Of a stretch of 64,000 bases of DNA, positions 59,774 to 64,000 are shown in pieces; position 1 is the stretch's first letter, and every line of letters starts with the position of its first letter. The notes below the pieces were generated by a model, which saw only the letters and a list, made by a program, of their open reading frames with translations, did no database searches and was not told where the DNA came from. The translations under genes and the position numbers were made by a program. Source of the stretch: Arthrobacter sp. PsM3 (GTDB lineage Bacteria; Actinomycetota; Actinomycetes; Actinomycetales; Micrococcaceae); NCBI RefSeq assembly GCF_030433895.1, contig NZ_JARUXE010000018.1, forward strand, positions 1 through 64,000, read 5' to 3'.

Positions 59774-61792
59774 TCACTTTCTCAGTGAGTTCGCGATCTG
59801 GGCCATGACGGTGTTGTCGGCCAGGGTGGTGGCGTCGCCCACTTCGCGTCCTTCCGCGACGTCCTTGAGCAGGCGGCGCATGATCTTGCCGGAGCGGGTC
59901 TTGGGCAGCTCGGGCACCACGAGGATGGTCTTGGGCTTGGCGATCGGCCCGATCTCCTTGCTGACGTGGTTCCGGAGTTCCTGCACGATCGCGTCCCCGG
60001 TGTCCACGGCGTCGCCGCGCAGGATCACGAAGGCGACGACCGACTGGCCCGTGGTCTCGTCCGCGGCGCCCACGACGGCGGCCTCGGCGACGGCGGGGTG
60101 CGAGACGAGCGCGGATTCGATTTCGGCGGTGGAGAGGCGGTGGCCGGAAATGTTCATCACGTCATCGACCCGGCCGAGCAGCCAGATGTCGCCGTCCTCG
60201 TCCTTCTTGGCGCCGTCCCCGGCGAAGTACATGGTCTCGAAGCGGGACCAGTAGGTTTCCTTGAAGCGCTCCGGGTCGTTCCAGATGCCGCGCAGCATGG
60301 CCGGCCACGGCTCGCGGATCACGAGGTAGCCGCCGGAGCCGTTGGGCACCGACTCGCCGGCCTCGTCCACGACGTCCACGGCGATGCCGGGCAGCGGGAC
60401 CTGTGCGGAGCCGGGCTTGGTGGCCGTCACCCCGGGCAGCGGGGCGATCATCTGCGCGCCGGTTTCGGTCTGCCACCAGGTGTCCACGATCGGGGCGGGG
60501 TTTTCCTTCCGCTCCCCGTTCTTGCCGGCGTTGCCGCCGATGACCTCGCGGTACCACATCCACGCTTCGGGGTTGATGGGTTCGCCGACGGAGCCCAGGA
60601 CGCGGATCGAGGAGAGGTCCGACTTCGCGGGGATTTCCTTGCCCCACTTCATGAACGTCCGGATGGCGGTGGGGGCGGTATAGAGGATGGAGACCTTGTA
60701 CTTCTCCACGATCTCCCACCAGCGGCCCTGGTGCGGGGAATCCGGGGTGCCTTCGTACATCACCTGGGTGGCGCCGTTGAGGAGCGGGGCGTAGGCGACG
60801 TAGGAGTGCCCGGTGATCCAGCCGACGTCGGCCGTGCACCAGTAGACGTCCGTTTCCGGTTTGAGGTCGAAGACGGCCTTGTGCGTGTAGGCGGTCTGGG
60901 TGAGGTAGCCGCCGGTGGTGTGCAGGATGCCCTTGGGCTTGCCGGTGGTGCCGGAGGTGTAAAGGATGAAGAGCGGGTGCTCGGAGTCATGCCCGACGGC
61001 GGTGTGCTCGGCGGAGGCGGTCTCGACCGTGTCGGCCCACCAGTGGTCCCGGCCCTCGTGCCAGTCGACGTCCTGGCCGTTGCGCTTGACGACGACGACG
61101 TTCTGCACGGTGTGCCCGTCGTGGGCCAGGGCCTCGTCGACGGCGGGCTTGAGCGCGCTGGGCTTGCCGCGGCGGTAGGTGCCGTCCGCGGTGACGACCA
61201 GCTTGGCCTCGGCGTCGTCGATCCGGGAGCGGAGCGCCTCGGCTGAGAAGCCGCCGAAGACCACTGAGTGGATGGCGCCGATCCGGGCGCAGGCCAGCAG
61301 CGTAATGACGGCCTCGGGAATCATCGGCAGGTACACGGCCACGCGGTCACCCTTGGCGACGCCGAGGGACTCGAAGGCGTTGGCGGCCCGCTTGACCTCG
61401 TCGGTGAGCTGGGCGTAGGTGTAGGTGCGGGTATCGCCGGGTTCGCCTTCGAAGTAGATGGCGACGCGGTCCCCGTGGCCGGCCTCGACGTGGCGGTCCA
61501 GCGCGTTGTACGCCGCGTTGACCTCGCCCCCGACAAACCACTTCGCAAACGGAGGGTTGGACCAGTCCAGGGCCTGCGTGAAGTCCTTGCTCCAGCTCAG
61601 CATTTCGCGGGCCTGTTTCGCCCAGAAGGCGGGCCGGTCGGCGTCGGCCTCGGCGTACTCTGCGGCGGTGACCACCGCGTTGGCGGCGAACTCGGGGGAA
61701 GGGGCGAACTTGCGGTTCTCCTGCGACAGGTTTTCGAAGGCATCGCGCTGGGGAGCCTGCGTCGTCGTGGAGCCGGGTGTCTGCTGGGACAT
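59774..61792 (-). CDS. acs: Acetyl-CoA synthetase
   Basis: This 672-residue enzyme makes acetyl-CoA from acetate, ATP and CoA. The AMP-binding signature is [20 protein letters not shown]. The conserved acetylation Lys lies in TRSGKIMRR near the C-terminus, and [20 protein letters not shown] is the hinge. [18 protein letters not shown] marks the acetate-specific N-terminal domain. The ATG at 61792 has gaggt upstream and gives the usual length. An inverted repeat resembling a CRP-type site is about 150 bases upstream. Confidence 0.95.
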   Translation of the reverse strand: MSQQTPGSTTTQAPQRDAFENLSQENRKFAPSPEFAANAVVTAAEYAEADADRPAFWAKQAREMLSWSKDFTQALDWSNPPFAKWFVGGEVNAAYNALDRHVEAGHGDRVAIYFEGEPGDTRTYTYAQLTDEVKRAANAFESLGVAKGDRVAVYLPMIPEAVITLLACARIGAIHSVVFGGFSAEALRSRIDDAEAKLVVTADGTYRRGKPSALKPAVDEALAHDGHTVQNVVVVKRNGQDVDWHEGRDHWWADTVETASAEHTAVGHDSEHPLFILYTSGTTGKPKGILHTTGGYLTQTAYTHKAVFDLKPETDVYWCTADVGWITGHSYVAYAPLLNGATQVMYEGTPDSPHQGRWWEIVEKYKVSILYTAPTAIRTFMKWGKEIPAKSDLSSIRVLGSVGEPINPEAWMWYREVIGGNAGKNGERKENPAPIVDTWWQTETGAQMIAPLPGVTATKPGSAQVPLPGIAVDVVDEAGESVPNGSGGYLVIREPWPAMLRGIWNDPERFKETYWSRFETMYFAGDGAKKDEDGDIWLLGRVDDVMNISGHRLSTAEIESALVSHPAVAEAAVVGAADETTGQSVVAFVILRGDAVDTGDAIVQELRNHVSKEIGPIAKPKTILVVPELPKTRSGKIMRRLLKDVAEGREVGDATTLADNTVMAQIANSLRK

Positions 61793-62200
61793 GGTGAACC
61801 TCATCATTGATCGATCCGTGCTGCGCGGAGCGTCCGTTCCGCCGCAGCACCGGGCCGCTTGCGCGTCCTCGGGCGTCGGCTGGTCACGGGCGTACCGCAA
61901 AGAGCTGTTCCGAAATACACACTAACGCCTGTGCCGGGTCTGACGTGTGCCGCGTCACACAGTGAACCGTGAGCGGTGTTTGTTAAGCGCCGAATGGCGG
62001 CGGGACGGCCTGCGAGGGCGCCGGCGCGGGCCGATTCCGTGCCCCCGTGCCCGGCTTGTCAGCTAGTGATCGGCCAGCCACTTGACTAGGCTGAGATGAA
62101 GTTGTGACATCCGATGGAGGCGACGGGACCGCCCGCGGTCCCTGCTCGGCCTGCTGTTAGACGGTGCTGTCCAGAGTGCCGCCATGCTAAGGAGAACCGA
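61793..62200. other. 408-base divergent intergenic region (acs / membrane protein)
   Basis: It should hold the promoters of both genes. An inverted repeat with GTGTG (61945) and CACAC (61956) separated by 6 bases is the only notable structure. I see no gene. Confidence 0.5.
61945..61960. promoter_or_regulatory. Candidate CRP-like inverted repeat upstream of acs
   Basis: GTGTG-6-CACAC is a symmetric half-site pair. GlxR/CRP sites are usually TGTGA-N6-TCACA, so the spacing here is 2 bases short of that. I list it only because a GlxR-like regulator is encoded in the window and acs is a common target. Confidence 0.25.
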
Positions 62201-63664
62201 ATGAACGAGCAAGCAAACGGGCAGCTGAAGCTGCCCGCCCAAAGCCAGGGCAACGGTACGGCCGACCGGCCTGCCGGCTACGGGGAAGCACCCCGTTTCA
62301 CGGTGGACAAGGCAGGGCGCAAGAAGGCCGGCACCAAGAACGAGGCGGTCCTCGGACCCTTCACCATCCGCGACCTCACGGTGTTCGGCTCGACGCTGAT
62401 CCTCTTTGTTGCCTCGCTGATCCCGATGTTTGCCGTCCGGTACAACCTGTGGAACCTGGGCAGCCTGTTCTTCCTGGGCCTCGGGATCCTGCTGCCCGTG
62501 GTCGTCACCGCCCTGTTCGTGGCGCGCCGGCTCAGCCCCGCAACGAAGCTCCGGATCGGCTCCCTGTCGGTGGACCAGTTCGCCTCCGTCGTGGCGTCCT
62601 TCTCTGTCGCGTTCTTCTTCCTGGCCGTGGCAGGAGCCTACATCCCCAGCATGTTGCTGGCCCTCGTCGGCGCCCTCGGGCTGCTCTCGGCCACCGTGCT
62701 GGGCCGCCTGGTCCCCTTTTTCGCGGGTGATTTCCTGGACCGCGCAGAGGTCCCGGCCCACATCGTGGCCCGCGAGTCGGCAGTCCCCGTCCGCAAGCCC
62801 CGCGCCCCCAAGGCACCGAAGGAGGCCAAGGACGAGCACGCGCCGAAGGCCGCTGGCACCAGTGCTGTCGCCGGCTGGGCGAAACGGATGACCTCGGGCG
62901 GGCACGCCGGCGCCGCCGGCGCAGGCCCAGCGGGCGCCCCCGGAGCGGTGCCTGCAGCAGCAGGCACCGCTCCGGCAGCAGGCTCCGCTCCGGCCCACGG
63001 CGCCGCCGGGGCCGTGGGCGCCGCTTCTGCCGCTGCCTCCGCCGCTGGCCCTGCGGTTTCGACGCCGGCCGCGGCCCCCGAAGCGCAGGACCGCACCGCC
63101 GCGCCGACCCCGGTCGTCAGTTCCCCGGAAACCCGGATCACGGGCATCGTGCCCGCCGCGTCCGGGCCGGCGGCACCGTCCGCCGCTGAGCAGACCCAGG
63201 CGGCGGCCGCCGCGCCCACTGCCGTGACTGCCCCCGCCGAAAAAGCATCTGCCGAAGCAGCCTCTGCCGGGAAATCCGCCGCCGCCGGGCAGGTCCCGGA
63301 GGCGCAGGTCCGGGCCGCCGCGGCGGCCGAGGAAACCCGCGCCGCGGAAGTTCCCGCGGCCTCGGGCAACATGGCCCCCACCACCGTGAACCCGCAGGTG
63401 CGCAAGCACGAGCCGATCGGCGCCACCGTCGACCCTGCGAGCCGCCCGGAGGAACATGAGGTCCACGTCGTCCATGAGGCATTCTGGTTCGCCGTCGCCC
63501 AGCCCCGCACCGCCGTAGACGAGCACAGCGGCGCACCGGCCTTCGTGATTGAGCCAGGCGGCTGGGTGCTCGCCCTGGAGGACCGGGGACACGAGTTCCT
63601 GGTCCAGCACACTGACGGCCGCGTGGGGCTGCTCCGCGACCTCAGCAACATCGAACGCGGTTAG
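62201..63664 (+). CDS. Ala/Pro-rich membrane protein upstream of nth
   Basis: This 487-residue protein has four predicted helices at about residues 55-170 (STLILFVASLIPMFAVRY, LGSLFFLGLGILLPVVVTALF, VVASFSVAFFFLAVAGAYI, MLLALVGALGLLSATVLGRL). A long Ala/Pro/Gly/Thr-rich, low-complexity cytoplasmic segment follows, and the C-terminal domain ends EAFWFAVAQPRTAVDEHSGA, then LALEDRGHEFLVQHTDGRVG. No family is recognised. The ATG at 62201 has aaggag at 62189-62194. It is 9 bases from nth. Confidence 0.75.
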   Translation: MNEQANGQLKLPAQSQGNGTADRPAGYGEAPRFTVDKAGRKKAGTKNEAVLGPFTIRDLTVFGSTLILFVASLIPMFAVRYNLWNLGSLFFLGLGILLPVVVTALFVARRLSPATKLRIGSLSVDQFASVVASFSVAFFFLAVAGAYIPSMLLALVGALGLLSATVLGRLVPFFAGDFLDRAEVPAHIVARESAVPVRKPRAPKAPKEAKDEHAPKAAGTSAVAGWAKRMTSGGHAGAAGAGPAGAPGAVPAAAGTAPAAGSAPAHGAAGAVGAASAAASAAGPAVSTPAAAPEAQDRTAAPTPVVSSPETRITGIVPAASGPAAPSAAEQTQAAAAAPTAVTAPAEKASAEAASAGKSAAAGQVPEAQVRAAAAAEETRAAEVPAASGNMAPTTVNPQVRKHEPIGATVDPASRPEEHEVHVVHEAFWFAVAQPRTAVDEHSGAPAFVIEPGGWVLALEDRGHEFLVQHTDGRVGLLRDLSNIERG

Positions 63665-63673
63665 CCAGCCCCG

Positions 63674-64000
63674 GTGTCCACCGAGTCCAGCAACCCGGCC
63701 CCCGGCAACGCCGCGCCCGGCCTCACAAACGCGGGTCCCGCAGACCTGCGTCCCAAGAATGCCGGCCCGAAAAGTGCCGGCCCGCGGGCGGCGGGGGAGT
63801 CGCTGCTGGGCCTGAAACGCCGTGCCCGCCGGATCAACAAGGCGCTTGCGGAACAGTACCCATATGCGCACGCGGAACTCGATTTCCGCAGTCCGTTCGA
63901 GCTCATGGTCGCCACGGTGCTGTCCGCGCAGACCACGGACGTGACCGTCAACCAGATCACGCCCCTGCTGTTCGCCCGCTACCCGGACGCGCGGAGCATG
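63674..64000 (+). CDS. nth: Endonuclease III (partial, runs off the window)
   Basis: The reading frame from GTG 63674 gives a Gly/Ala/Pro-rich N-terminal extension of about 40 residues, then [39 protein letters not shown] and [19 protein letters not shown]. This matches the start of endonuclease III, a base-excision DNA glycosylase/AP lyase. The catalytic Lys, Asp and iron-sulfur cluster are beyond the window's end. In mycobacteria nth lies near crp/marP, so its location here fits. Confidence 0.9.
   Translation, partial: MSTESSNPAPGNAAPGLTNAGPADLRPKNAGPKSAGPRAAGESLLGLKRRARRINKALAEQYPYAHAELDFRSPFELMVATVLSAQTTDVTVNQITPLLFARYPDARSM

Noticed and set aside
62063..63871. A 602-codon minus-strand open frame opposite the Ala/Pro-rich gene
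   Set aside because: It is Gly/Arg-rich without any motif. The plus-strand gene has a good ribosome-binding site and membrane helices.
1..64000. CRISPR arrays, insertion sequences, prophage or replication origins
   Set aside because: There are no regularly spaced repeats, and no transposase, integrase, phage structural or dnaA-type gene is visible. The only repeats are palindromes and short coding repeats.

Overview
The window is high-GC DNA (C or G at most third codon positions) with dense coding on both strands. Its gene content points to an actinobacterium of the Micrococcaceae, most likely Arthrobacter or Pseudarthrobacter. The main reason is the ponA2 / DUF4177 / RidA / NUDIX / CRP-GlxR / MarP / nth neighbourhood, which resembles the crp (Rv3676) region of mycobacteria. 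The genus is inferred from protein style, not from a marker gene. There is no rRNA, one tRNA (Pro, CGG), and no CRISPR array, phage or insertion sequence that I can see.

Layout. 0.2-3 kb: small metabolic and hypothetical genes and two alpha/beta hydrolases. 3-11 kb: a stress-flavoured block with a degraded GAF-domain gene, an MgtA-type Mg2+ ATPase, a phosphoribosyltransferase-hydrolase fusion, a DUF302 protein, membrane proteins and a universal stress protein. 11-13 kb: an epimerase and an aldo/keto reductase. 13-21.3 kb: a complete aldonate catabolic locus with a GntR/FadR-type regulator divergent from an ABC importer without its own ATPase, a DgoD-like galactonate dehydratase, a KDPGal-type aldolase, a PfkB-type KDG/KDGal kinase and a second, ManD-like dehydratase. 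21-26 kb: an AlkC-like DNA glycosylase, a PAP2 phosphatase and a DUF222/HNH protein. 26-28 kb: a MerR/HspR-like regulator divergent from hsp20, a J-domain gene and a small hypothetical gene. 28-36.5 kb: carbohydrate and housekeeping enzymes (GH1, APP1-type phosphatase, DUF72, GH15, HAD, SDR, SCP2-like). 36.5-41.8 kb: asparaginase, a membrane molybdopterin oxidoreductase, purD and purC.

The most interesting locus is 41.8-43.5 kb. A 422-residue cytoplasmic XRE-HTH plus TPR-like regulator is divergent from a 72-residue secreted precursor. That precursor carries three copies of the octapeptide VGNWPDPM, the last ending at the stop codon. The three copies differ only at synonymous sites. This looks like an RRNPP-type (Rgg/NprR/PlcR-like) peptide-pheromone circuit in an actinobacterium, a setting where I know of no description of this peptide. 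Its receptor link and import route are inferred.

43.6-64 kb holds tRNA-Pro, a heterodimeric ABC exporter with one degenerate ATP site, a metallophosphoesterase, a class A penicillin-binding protein, the crp-marP neighbourhood, aroQ, a secreted beta-propeller protein, an FAD amine-oxidase-like enzyme, acs, an Ala/Pro-rich membrane protein and the 5' part of nth. Three copies of a nested palindromic element (gggacatgccc ... gggcatgtccc, with an inner ggacat palindrome) lie between genes at 39.3, 47.7 and 52.9 kb. Two further large palindromes are at 12.9 and 57.9 kb.
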